Of a DNA stretch of 13,173 nucleotides, positions 7,227-13,173 are shown piece after piece (the first letter of the stretch is position 1; every line of letters begins with the position of its first letter). Below the pieces are notes generated by a model that was given only the letters and a program-made list of their open reading frames with translations, made no database searches and was not told the DNA's origin. A program made the position numbers and the translations under genes. The stretch is from Rubrobacter sp. (lineage in GTDB: Bacteria; Actinomycetota; Rubrobacteria; Rubrobacterales; Rubrobacteraceae), in NCBI GenBank assembly GCA_016781775.1, contig JADDPR010000480.1:1-13173 (forward strand), written 5' to 3'.

Positions 7227-8987
7227 GTGCGAATTCTCGACGAACGTTGGAAGGGTCTGGCAGAGCGCGAGCGGTCGCTCCTGGAGGGCGTCGTCGATTT
7301 TCTGGAGGGGTTCGGCGCGCCGGGCGAGGACGTGGGGCTCGTTCGCCAGAAGCTCGAAGACCTCGAGGAGCTGTTCTTGCTCGTCGTGGTCGGGGAGTTC
7401 AACGCGGGGAAGAGCGCCTTCATCAACGCGCTGCTCGGGGCGGAGATCTCCACCGAGGGCGTCACCCCCACGACGGACCGCATCACCGTGTTGCGCTACG
7501 CGGAGAGCCCGGAGGACCGTGAGCGCAGGGAGGGTGTCCTGGAGAGGGGTTACCCCAACGACTTTTTGCGCGAGGTCGCCATCGTGGACACGCCGGGGAC
7601 CAACGCCATCATTCGCCACCACGAGGAGCTCAGCCGGAGCTTCGTTCCGAGAAGCGACCTCGTCCTCTTCGTTACCTCGGCGGACAGGCCCTTCACGGAG
7701 TCCGAGCGCGGGTACCTGGAGCTTATCCGCGACTGGGGCAAGAAGATCGTGTTGGTCGTGAACAAGGTCGACCTCCTCAGGGGCGACGAGGACCGCGAAC
7801 AAGTCCGCTCTTTCGTGGAAGAGGGCGTCCGCTCGATGCTCGGCTTGAAGCCGCCGATCTTCTTCGTCTCCGCCTACCTCGCCCGTAAGGCGAAGGCCTC
7901 GGGCCCCGGGAGCCTGGAATCGGACGCGCTCCTCAACGCGAGCGGGTTCGCGGAGCTCGAGGGCTACGTGAGGGGGCTCCTGGACGAGGAGGGCCGGGTG
8001 CGGCTCAAGCTCGAGAGCCCGCTGGGCGTGGTCGAGGAGCTCGTCCGCCGCTACGGGCTCGCGGTGAACGAGCGTCTGGGCCTCCTGGAGGACGACTTCA
8101 GGATGTCCGAGAACGTAGAGTCGCAGCTCGAGGCGTACACCGAGGACATGCGCCGGGACTTCGAGGCGCGCCTCGCGGAGATGGAGAACATCGTTCTTCG
8201 GCTGAGCGAACGGGGCGACGCATGGCTCGAAGAGAACATCCGGCTCCTGAACGTGCGGGAGTTGATCCGTCAGGAGAAGGTCCAGGAGCGCTTCAAGGAC
8301 GAGGTGGTCGCCGACACCGAGAACCTTATAGACGAGCGGGTTCAGGAGCTTATCGACTGGATGGTCGACCGGAACCTCAAGCAGTGGCGGGGCGTCGTGG
8401 ATTACGTGAACCGCCGGCGCCAGGCGCGCTACGACGAGCACATCATCGGCGACGTCGGCGACAACTTCGAGTACAACCGCAACCAGCTTCTGCAGTCCGT
8501 CGGCAGGAACGCCCAGGACGTCGTCCGGCGCTACGACCGGGATCGCGAGTCGGCGGAGCTCGCCCTCTCCATACAGGACGCCGTCACCCGGACAGCCGCC
8601 TCGGGGGCGGGCGCTCTGGGCATCGGGGCGCTCGTGGTCACCCTGTTCACGACGCGCTTTCTCGACGTTACCGGCCTCATCGCCGTCGCCATCCTGGGCG
8701 GCTACGGCCTGTTCGTCCTGCCGAACAGGCGCCGGAAGGCGCGGGCGGAGTTCGCTCAGGAGACGGAGGCCCTGCGCGTACGCCTCGTCGAGGTGGTGCG
8801 CCGGCAGTTCGAGACGGAGCTCGCGCGCTCGGTCGAACGCATGCGCGAGGCGATAGCCCCGTATACGCGCTTCGTCCGCACGGAGCACGCCCGCATGTCC
8901 GAGGCCAGGGGCTCCCTCTCCGGCATCACCGAAGAGGTGGAAGCCCTGCGCGCGGAGATCGGCGCGCCCGGCGTACGCTCTTCCTGA
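7227..8987 (+). CDS. Bacterial dynamin-like GTPase with C-terminal membrane hairpin
   Basis: This is a protein of about 586 residues of the dynamin superfamily, which binds and reshapes membranes with GTP. The P-loop GEFNAGKS is at 56-63, switch I is around TPTTD at 80-84, G3 DTPG is at 121-124 and G4 NKVD at 179-182. A long charged helical part (about 265-450) follows. Two hydrophobic segments (about 456-474 and 478-497) form a hairpin ending in NRRRKAR, then a final helical tail. This G-domain, stalk and hydrophobic-hairpin order is that of bacterial dynamin-like proteins. GTG at 7227 has GGAGG 11 bases upstream and possibly TACAAT at 7185-7190 before it. An alternative ATG at 7143 would add 28 residues that look non-conserved and lacks a good ribosome site. 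It stands alone, with no partner dynamin gene next to it, and about 210 bases of apparently non-coding sequence follow. Confidence 0.92.
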   Translation: MRILDERWKGLAERERSLLEGVVDFLEGFGAPGEDVGLVRQKLEDLEELFLLVVVGEFNAGKSAFINALLGAEISTEGVTPTTDRITVLRYAESPEDRERREGVLERGYPNDFLREVAIVDTPGTNAIIRHHEELSRSFVPRSDLVLFVTSADRPFTESERGYLELIRDWGKKIVLVVNKVDLLRGDEDREQVRSFVEEGVRSMLGLKPPIFFVSAYLARKAKASGPGSLESDALLNASGFAELEGYVRGLLDEEGRVRLKLESPLGVVEELVRRYGLAVNERLGLLEDDFRMSENVESQLEAYTEDMRRDFEARLAEMENIVLRLSERGDAWLEENIRLLNVRELIRQEKVQERFKDEVVADTENLIDERVQELIDWMVDRNLKQWRGVVDYVNRRRQARYDEHIIGDVGDNFEYNRNQLLQSVGRNAQDVVRRYDRDRESAELALSIQDAVTRTAASGAGALGIGALVVTLFTTRFLDVTGLIAVAILGGYGLFVLPNRRRKARAEFAQETEALRVRLVEVVRRQFETELARSVERMREAIAPYTRFVRTEHARMSEARGSLSGITEEVEALRAEIGAPGVRSS

Positions 8988-9197
8988 TGCGCTAACGAAA
9001 ATAGTATTGCCCCGTCTAGGGCGGGCATGTACTATGCATGAGCCCGGTGGCCCGCAGAGTGCGAAACCTTTGTGGATTCCCCCTCCAAGCCGCCGGGCAT
9101 CTTCTCCCAAGCATGACGCCGCAGGACCCATCTCTCCTACCGCGCCTTCTGGCCTCCCTGCGTACGGTTCCCTCCGCAAGCGTATTTCGGACGAGCG

Positions 9198-11078
9198 TCA
9201 AGGCGTGGGTCGATAGCCCTCCGCGGAGCCGACGCCGCGGGGGTCGGCTCCCCCGGTGAAGCGGGTCGGATCGCCCCTTTCGTCGTATTCGACCGTGAGG
9301 GCGTGGGCGTTGCCCAGAGCGGCGGTCGCGGGGCGCACGTTGTGGCCGCGGGCGAGGAGGTCGTCGCGGACGGGCTGGCTTATGCCCTCCTCGACGGCGA
9401 GGATGTCCGGGATCACGAAGCTCATCCTCGGGGCCGAGAGCGCATCTTGCACGTCCATGTCGAACTCGATCATATTGACCAGCATCTGGGTCGTGGTCTG
9501 GGGGATGGTGCGTCCGCCGGGGGTACCCAGGGCGATCGCGGGCCGCCCGTCGCGCAGCACGATGACGGGGCAGAGGGAGTAGAAGCTTTTCCTGCCGGGT
9601 TTGATGTCGAAGACGTTGCCCGCCGGCTCGAAGCGGCTCCAGGCGGTGGCGTCGTTGAGCCAGAGGCCGGTCCCCTGGGGCATGACCTTGCTCCCGAAGA
9701 CGTTGCCTAAAGTCTGGGTCGCGCTGACGACGTTTCCCTCCCCATCGGCGACAGCGTAGTGGGTGGTGTAGCCCCGGGAGTTCGCCTGCGCATCGGCCGC
9801 AGGACCGGTCGGCGTGTAGCCCGTCGGGGAGCAGGATGCCACGGAGTCCACGGCGACCGGCGGCTCGTAGGGGCCCGCGTAGTAGGGGCTTATGCTCGCC
9901 GCCTGCTCGGCCCAGTAATCCTCTGAGAGCAGGAGGTCGAACGGCGGGTCGGCGGCGTACCGCCGGGCTAGCTGCGCGCCCTGCTTCGAGGTCTCGGTGA
10001 GGGCGTGGAGGTAGCCGGGGGTGTTGTGGTCTTCGGGGGAGAGGTCGAGGCGGCTCATCACCCCGAGCCTGAGGAGCATGCCCCAGGCGGTCGAGGGCGG
10101 CGAGCCCGTGACGACCTCGCTTCCGCGGTAGTCGATGCTCGTGGTCTCCAGCCACTCGGCGCGGTTCTCACGTATATCCTCGAGGGTCAGGAAGCCTCCG
10201 CCCTCCCCGACCGTCTCGGCCATCACTTCTCCCAGGGCGCCTCCGTGCACGGCGTCGGCGCCTTCGCGCTGAATGAGACGTAGGGAGTTCGCGAGGTCGC
10301 GTTGGACGAGGAGATCGCCGGCCGCGAGCGGGACGCCGGCCCCGCCGTAGATCTCCCGGGCGTTCTCGGGGAAGGCGGGGTACTCCGAGGCGATCCAGGA
10401 GGCCATAACGCCGTCCACCGCGACGCCGTCCTCAGCGTACCTTATGGCGGGCTCGAAGAGGCGCCCCCACTCGAGCTCGCCGTATTCCTCGAAGAGCTTC
10501 TCCCAGGCGTCCACGTTGGCGGGCGCCGAGACCGTCAACGCCCCGCACCGGTTGGACTCGTAGCCCGGGGTCGGCGGGCGGAAGACGGAAGGGTCCGTGC
10601 TCGCCGGGAATCGGCTCCCGGCTTCGAGGTAGCGCGTCTTCCCCTCCTCCGCGTCGTAGACGACGATGGCACCGTAACCACCCGCGCCGCTCATCATCGG
10701 TTCGACGACGTTCAGGGTGGCGGCGACCGCGACCACCGCATCGAAGGCGTTGCCGCCGTCGGCGAGGACCTCGAGCCCCGCTTGCGTTGCGAGCGGGTGG
10801 GCCGAGCTGACCATCCCGTCTGCGCCAACCGCGGGCGCGTCCGGGGTGTTCGCGGTCGCCTCCACTGCCGGTCTCGCCGGGGGCTCGGGCTCCGTCTCGG
10901 CGACGGCAGTAGTCGTGGCCGTGGGCGCCTGAACCGTCCCTGAGGTGGTTGCGCTCCGCGTCAAGGCGCCCTCCGCTGCCGGCCTTTCGCGGGACGCATC
11001 CTCGGGGGCCGCGGGCCCTGCGCCTCCGCAAGAGCTCAGAAGGCCAAGGACCATCACGATGGTGAGCATCTTCCTCAA
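9198..11078 (-). CDS. Gamma-glutamyltransferase-family lipoprotein (Ntn hydrolase), TTG start
   Basis: This is a 626-residue exported protein. A lipoprotein signal (hydrophobic 4-14, lipobox LSSC with Cys17) is followed by a low-complexity linker rich in Ala, Thr, Pro and Glu to about residue 85, then a GGT-fold domain. GGTs self-cleave before a Thr that becomes the nucleophile. Here that is T438 in GYTTHYAVADGEGN, giving subunits of about 420 and 190 residues. The TPGG motif (519-522) is kept. Compared with the E. coli enzyme as I remember it, several gamma-glutamyl-binding positions differ (LEAGSRFPA, TLGNVFG, FYSLCP), so the substrate may not be glutathione. TTG at 11078 is chosen because GGGAG lies eight bases upstream; ATG at 11069 is the alternative. 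The lipobox implies anchoring outside the cell membrane. It is a single-gene unit, divergent from the 97-residue gene. Confidence 0.9.
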   Translation of the reverse strand: MRKMLTIVMVLGLLSSCGGAGPAAPEDASRERPAAEGALTRSATTSGTVQAPTATTTAVAETEPEPPARPAVEATANTPDAPAVGADGMVSSAHPLATQAGLEVLADGGNAFDAVVAVAATLNVVEPMMSGAGGYGAIVVYDAEEGKTRYLEAGSRFPASTDPSVFRPPTPGYESNRCGALTVSAPANVDAWEKLFEEYGELEWGRLFEPAIRYAEDGVAVDGVMASWIASEYPAFPENAREIYGGAGVPLAAGDLLVQRDLANSLRLIQREGADAVHGGALGEVMAETVGEGGGFLTLEDIRENRAEWLETTSIDYRGSEVVTGSPPSTAWGMLLRLGVMSRLDLSPEDHNTPGYLHALTETSKQGAQLARRYAADPPFDLLLSEDYWAEQAASISPYYAGPYEPPVAVDSVASCSPTGYTPTGPAADAQANSRGYTTHYAVADGEGNVVSATQTLGNVFGSKVMPQGTGLWLNDATAWSRFEPAGNVFDIKPGRKSFYSLCPVIVLRDGRPAIALGTPGGRTIPQTTTQMLVNMIEFDMDVQDALSAPRMSFVIPDILAVEEGISQPVRDDLLARGHNVRPATAALGNAHALTVEYDERGDPTRFTGGADPRGVGSAEGYRPTP

Positions 11079-11253
11079 GTTGCGCGCTCCCGGATCTCTG
11101 GACGCGTATCGTCGCGCGTGCCGCCCCTCCCGTGCGAGACACGGCTAGTTATAGCCCATCCCTCGCAAAACCCCGTACGCCGTCGTCCGGGCCCCGTTGT
11201 AGACTTGGGCGCTTCACAGCCCATGCACGATTAACAGGAGGATCTAGGAGAAG

Positions 11254-11547
11254 ATGGCGGATCGCACGACAAAGGAACGCAAGCTCATGGCCCTGATGGT
11301 CAACGACCTCGGTATCGCGTACATCGAGGAGCCGGAGATGAAGCGGATGAACGAGGAGATACACGGCCTCTCGGAGGAGGAGCTCGACGGGACGCTCGCC
11401 TCCCGCCTCGGCCTCCCCGACCCGTCGGACGAGGAAGCCCTGGATTTTGCCCTGGCCGGCGTACAGGAGCCCGAACGCCTCTCCGAGGGCTTCACCGGCG
11501 CCCCCGATATGAGCCATCAACCCCGGCCGGAGGAGCGCGAGGGCTAG
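11254..11547 (+). CDS. Small acidic protein of unknown function (97 residues)
   Basis: I do not recognise this protein. It is 97 residues, soluble and acidic, with no signal peptide or membrane segment. The first half has a basic start (DRTTKERK), then a likely helical stretch with IEEPEMKRMNEEIHGLSEEELDG; the last 20 or so residues look disordered. It is probably real: the ATG at 11254 follows AGGAGG and a second GGAG five bases before the start, and codon use fits the neighbours. It is divergent from the GGT-family lipoprotein across about 175 bases. In that gap GGCTA-TAAC-TAGCC (11143-11156) forms a small palindrome containing TATAAC on the minus strand, a possible -10 for the lipoprotein gene. 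A weak hairpin follows the stop. Confidence 0.8.
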   Translation: MADRTTKERKLMALMVNDLGIAYIEEPEMKRMNEEIHGLSEEELDGTLASRLGLPDPSDEEALDFALAGVQEPERLSEGFTGAPDMSHQPRPEEREG

Positions 11548-11551
11548 CTTC

Positions 11552-11578
11552 GGGCCCGTACGCCGACGCCCCGGGCCT
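11552..11578 (+). terminator. Possible terminator after the 97-residue gene
   Basis: GGCCCG (11553-11558) pairs with CGGGCC (11572-11577), extendable by one G-U pair, around a 13-base loop. It starts a few bases past the stop codon at 11547. No U tract follows, so factor-independent stopping is doubtful. Confidence 0.35.
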
Positions 11579-11656
11579 TACCCGCCGCCGGGGTCGCGTT
11601 TAGAGTGCGGGGAGGGGCGGCAAATACTCCTCCGGCGATAGATCGGGGGGAGTCGT

Positions 11657-12388
11657 TTGAGCATATGGGTGATCGGGGCTGGCTTCGGGAGGACGGGGAC
11701 GACGTCCCTCGAGGCCGCGTTGGAGGAGTTGGGCTTCGGCCCGTGCTACAGCATGGAGAACGCTCTCGAGAGCCCCGAGCAGGTAGAGGCGTGGGAGGCG
11801 GCGTCCCGTGGCGAGCCCGTGGGCTGGCAGGCGTTGCTGGAGGGCTACCGCTCGACCCTGGACTGGCCGGCCGCCTCCTTCTACGAGGAGCTCATGGAGG
11901 CGTACCCGGGGGCGAAGGTTATCCTCACGGTCCGCGACCCCGAGGTCTGGTACGAGAGCACCCTGAACACCATCTACGGCGTGCCCAGGAGCGTCTACGC
12001 CTCCCCCGTCCTCTCTCTGCTGGGGCTCTTCGCGACCCGGACGAGGCGCGCCACCCAGGTGACGGAGGGCGTGATCTGGGAGGGCACCTTCTCCGGCCGG
12101 TTCGAGGACAAGGAGTACGCCATCGGAATCTTCGAACGCCACAACGAGGAGGTCAGAGAGCGCGTCCCGCCCGCGAAGCTCCTGGTGTACAGCGTGAAGC
12201 AGGGCTGGGAACCCCTCTGTGAGTTTCTCGGCGTCGAGGAGCCCGTAGACAAGCCCTTCCCCCACCTCAACGATACGAAGTCTTTTCTGGGAGAGGTCCG
12301 ACGCCGTTTCGTTCTCCCCGTGGCCATCCCGGTTGTCGGTCTCACGATAATCGGTCTGGAGATCCTGAAGCGCAGGCGCCTCAAGTAA
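11657..12388 (+). CDS. Sulfotransferase family protein with C-terminal membrane segment, TTG start
   Basis: This is a 243-residue protein of the Sulfotransfer_4-type family, which transfers sulfate from PAPS. The 5'-phosphosulfate loop is GAGFGRTGTTSL (7-18), the 3'-phosphate-binding motif is VRDPEVWYEST (92-102), and the family C-terminal block GWEPLCEFLG is at 183-192 followed by FPHLND (201-206). After it comes a hydrophobic segment (about 217-237) ending in KRRRLK, which would anchor the protein with the catalytic part in the cytoplasm. TTG at 11657 is the only start that keeps the whole P-loop near the N-terminus with a ribosome site (GGGGGGAG just upstream, though close). The acceptor is unknown; with a membrane anchor a lipid or lipid-linked glycan is possible (inference). 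It converges on the coiled-coil gene 13 bases away. Confidence 0.88.
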   Translation: MSIWVIGAGFGRTGTTSLEAALEELGFGPCYSMENALESPEQVEAWEAASRGEPVGWQALLEGYRSTLDWPAASFYEELMEAYPGAKVILTVRDPEVWYESTLNTIYGVPRSVYASPVLSLLGLFATRTRRATQVTEGVIWEGTFSGRFEDKEYAIGIFERHNEEVRERVPPAKLLVYSVKQGWEPLCEFLGVEEPVDKPFPHLNDTKSFLGEVRRRFVLPVAIPVVGLTIIGLEILKRRRLK

Positions 12389-12401
12389 GGTCCAAAGCCC
12401 G

Positions 12402-12611
12402 TCAGTCTCCCAACTCCCCGAGCCTCCGTTCGAGCTCTCCGATGCGGGCTTCCAGTTCGGCGATGCGGGCGTTCTTCTCGCGGTTCTTCTCGCGCCAGCG
12501 GTTGCGTATCTTTTTCTCGAAGGCCACCGAGGACTTCAGTACCGCGCGGTAGCGCGCCTCGATCTCGGCCTTCTCCCTCTTCAGGCGTTCCTCTTCCCCC
12601 ACGGCCCGCAA
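12402..12611 (-). CDS. Small coiled-coil protein (69 residues)
   Basis: This short, highly charged, almost entirely helical protein is not one I recognise. The last 25-30 residues (ARIAELEARIGELERRLGEL) repeat hydrophobic residues at heptad spacing, a clear coiled coil that likely dimerises. The front half is basic and rich in Arg and Lys (KKIRNRWREKNREKN), which could bind nucleic acid or membrane. The start is unsure: TTG at 12611 or GTG at 12602, neither with a good ribosome site, which lowers confidence. It lies tail to tail with the sulfotransferase gene. The rest of the gap to the next gene (12612-12727) holds no gene. Confidence 0.55.
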   Translation of the reverse strand: MRAVGEEERLKREKAEIEARYRAVLKSSVAFEKKIRNRWREKNREKNARIAELEARIGELERRLGELGD

Positions 12612-12727
12612 GTGTACACGAACGAGGCGAGGGGCCCGCCTCCCTGCGTTTATGGGGAAACAGCGCCGGGGATAGATGTTGCGCTAATCGTAGTTTTTGT
12701 AAGCATGTCGCGAATAGGAGGAGAATC

Positions 12728-13054
12728 GTGGCCTACAGCGTAATCGTTTGGCTCGTCGACCCCGGCAAGCACCCGCAGCAGGACGAAGAAGAAGAGCGGG
12801 CCCAAGCCGGCCGCGATCATGCCCCCGGCGCGCACACGGGCTCTACGGTCGGGTACTCCCTCCCGAGGATGAGGTACGGGGTCTACGAAAACCAGCAGGA
12901 CGCGGAGGGCGCTCTGCAGGAGATCTCCAATCACCTGCAGCAAAACCAACCCCTGCGCATCACCTCCCAGGCGCACCGGCAGTGGTTGATCCCCGCCGAC
13001 AGGGTGCATTACGTGGTCTGCGAAGAGGTCACGCGACCGAAGGACCAGCAGTAG
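12728..13054 (+). CDS. Small protein of unknown function (108 residues), GTG start
   Basis: I do not recognise this protein. It begins with a likely beta strand (AYSVIVWLVDPG), then a charged, Gln/Glu-rich and probably disordered part (about 15-45). A compact C-terminal portion follows, with a helix around DAEGALQEISNHLQQ (58-72) and a closing strand WLIPADRVHYVVCEEV (85-100). The GTG at 12728 is well supported by AGGAGGAG immediately upstream and a rare A/T-rich leader. TTGCGC (12679-12684) and TAAGCA (12700-12705) could be promoter elements, but their 15-base spacing is short. A strong hairpin follows. It is a single-gene unit, soluble, with no signal peptide. Confidence 0.75.
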   Translation: MAYSVIVWLVDPGKHPQQDEEEERAQAGRDHAPGAHTGSTVGYSLPRMRYGVYENQQDAEGALQEISNHLQQNQPLRITSQAHRQWLIPADRVHYVVCEEVTRPKDQQ

Positions 13055-13081
13055 CGTAAGGTCAACCCCCGCAAACAAAAG

Positions 13082-13115
13082 TCGGGAACCTCCCCCCGCC
13101 CGGAGAGGTTCCCGA
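13082..13115. terminator. Strong bidirectional hairpin terminator at the right edge
   Basis: TCGGGAACCTC (13082-13092) and GAGGTTCCCGA (13105-13115) form a perfect 11-bp stem with a 12-base loop, 27 bases after the stop of the 108-residue gene. The minus strand continues into CTTTTGTTTG, a good U tract, so it can also stop leftward transcription. The plus side is only mildly T-rich. Confidence 0.85.
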
Positions 13116-13122
13116 TGCTCCT

Positions 13123-13131
13123 ATTATACCA
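13123..13131 (-). promoter_or_regulatory. Extended -10 element (TGGTATAAT), minus strand
   Basis: The minus strand reads TGG-TATAAT, a perfect extended -10 that can work without a -35; none is evident 16-19 bases upstream. A start about seven bases downstream would fall at roughly 13116, right at the base of the terminator hairpin. It could also be chance in an A/T-rich gap. Confidence 0.4.
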
Positions 13132-13173
13132 TGCATTACAGTCGAACTACCTCCTACCGGAGATAATTGCCGG

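Noticed and set aside
7169..7240. tRNA-like text (TGGCCGAACGGC followed by GGTGCGAATTC)
   Set aside because: There is no pairing acceptor stem, no anticodon arm of correct size, and it runs into the GTPase coding start.
9009..9030. Weak hairpin (TGCCC/GGGCA) after the GTPase gene
   Set aside because: Only about five pairs with a 10-base loop and no U tract; not enough to call a terminator.
7134..9179. 681-codon minus-strand open frame
   Set aside because: It is the antisense of the dynamin-like gene, whose GTPase motifs are on the plus strand; the minus product has no family motifs.
9038..9259. 73-codon plus-strand frame after the GTPase gene
   Set aside because: There is no ribosome site, it overlaps the GGT gene end and the product is Arg/Pro/Ser-rich without motifs.
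9016..10155. 379-codon minus-strand frame inside the GGT-family gene
   Set aside because: It is an Arg/Pro-rich shifted frame of the GGT gene, typical of G+C-rich shadow frames.
13062..13136. 25-codon minus-strand frame starting at 13136 after AGGAGG
   Set aside because: The ribosome site is about 13 bases away and the frame runs straight through the terminator hairpin; a leader peptide is possible but unsupported.

Overview
The DNA is very G+C-rich. Its ribosome binding sites are GGAGG-type and it uses TTG and GTG starts freely (TTG for at least three genes). It is a bacterial chromosome segment, most like a deep-branching actinobacterium of the Rubrobacter kind. That placement is an inference from base composition, start usage and gene families; no rRNA, tRNA or marker gene is present to confirm it. 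There is no phage, insertion sequence, CRISPR array or classical defence island.

Layout. (1) 1-3227 is a redox block. A zinc alcohol/formaldehyde dehydrogenase, cut by the left edge, and an extended SDR epimerase-type protein form a leftward two-gene operon joined by an ATGA overlap. A second extended SDR protein diverges from it. The short space between the divergent genes holds a compact cluster of CGGGCAA half-sites that looks like an operator. (2) 3241-5081: a strong hairpin terminator follows the second SDR gene. Then come a leftward CBS-CBS-ACT protein (AcuB-like) and, diverging from it, a zinc-free quinone oxidoreductase. (3) 5095-6768 is a leftward multi-membrane-span DUF2723/GT-C-type protein. 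(4) 6769-7226 is a 458-base stretch with no recognisable gene but several hairpins. (5) 7227-8987 is a stand-alone bacterial dynamin-like GTPase with a C-terminal membrane hairpin. (6) 9198-11078 is a leftward gamma-glutamyltransferase-family lipoprotein that keeps the autocatalytic Thr but appears to have lost most residues that bind the gamma-glutamyl group. (7) 11254-13054 holds small or lightly characterised genes: a 97-residue acidic protein, a PAPS-type sulfotransferase with a C-terminal membrane segment, a 69-residue coiled-coil protein and a 108-residue protein. (8) 13055-13173 has a perfect 11-bp hairpin terminator and, on the minus strand, an extended -10 (TGGTATAAT) abutting that hairpin.

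How the genes work together. The left third fits an NAD(P)-linked oxidation module: alcohol or aldehyde dehydrogenase, two sugar-nucleotide-type SDRs, then a quinone oxidoreductase and a nucleotide-sensing CBS protein. No substrate can be read from sequence. The middle and right parts lean toward the cell envelope: a polytopic glycosyltransferase-like protein, a membrane-remodelling GTPase, an exported Ntn-hydrolase lipoprotein and a membrane-anchored sulfotransferase. These are separate transcription units, so the shared theme is suggestive only. I found no convincing new multi-gene system. The strongest leads are the divergent operator, the altered GGT pocket and the right-edge promoter/hairpin arrangement.
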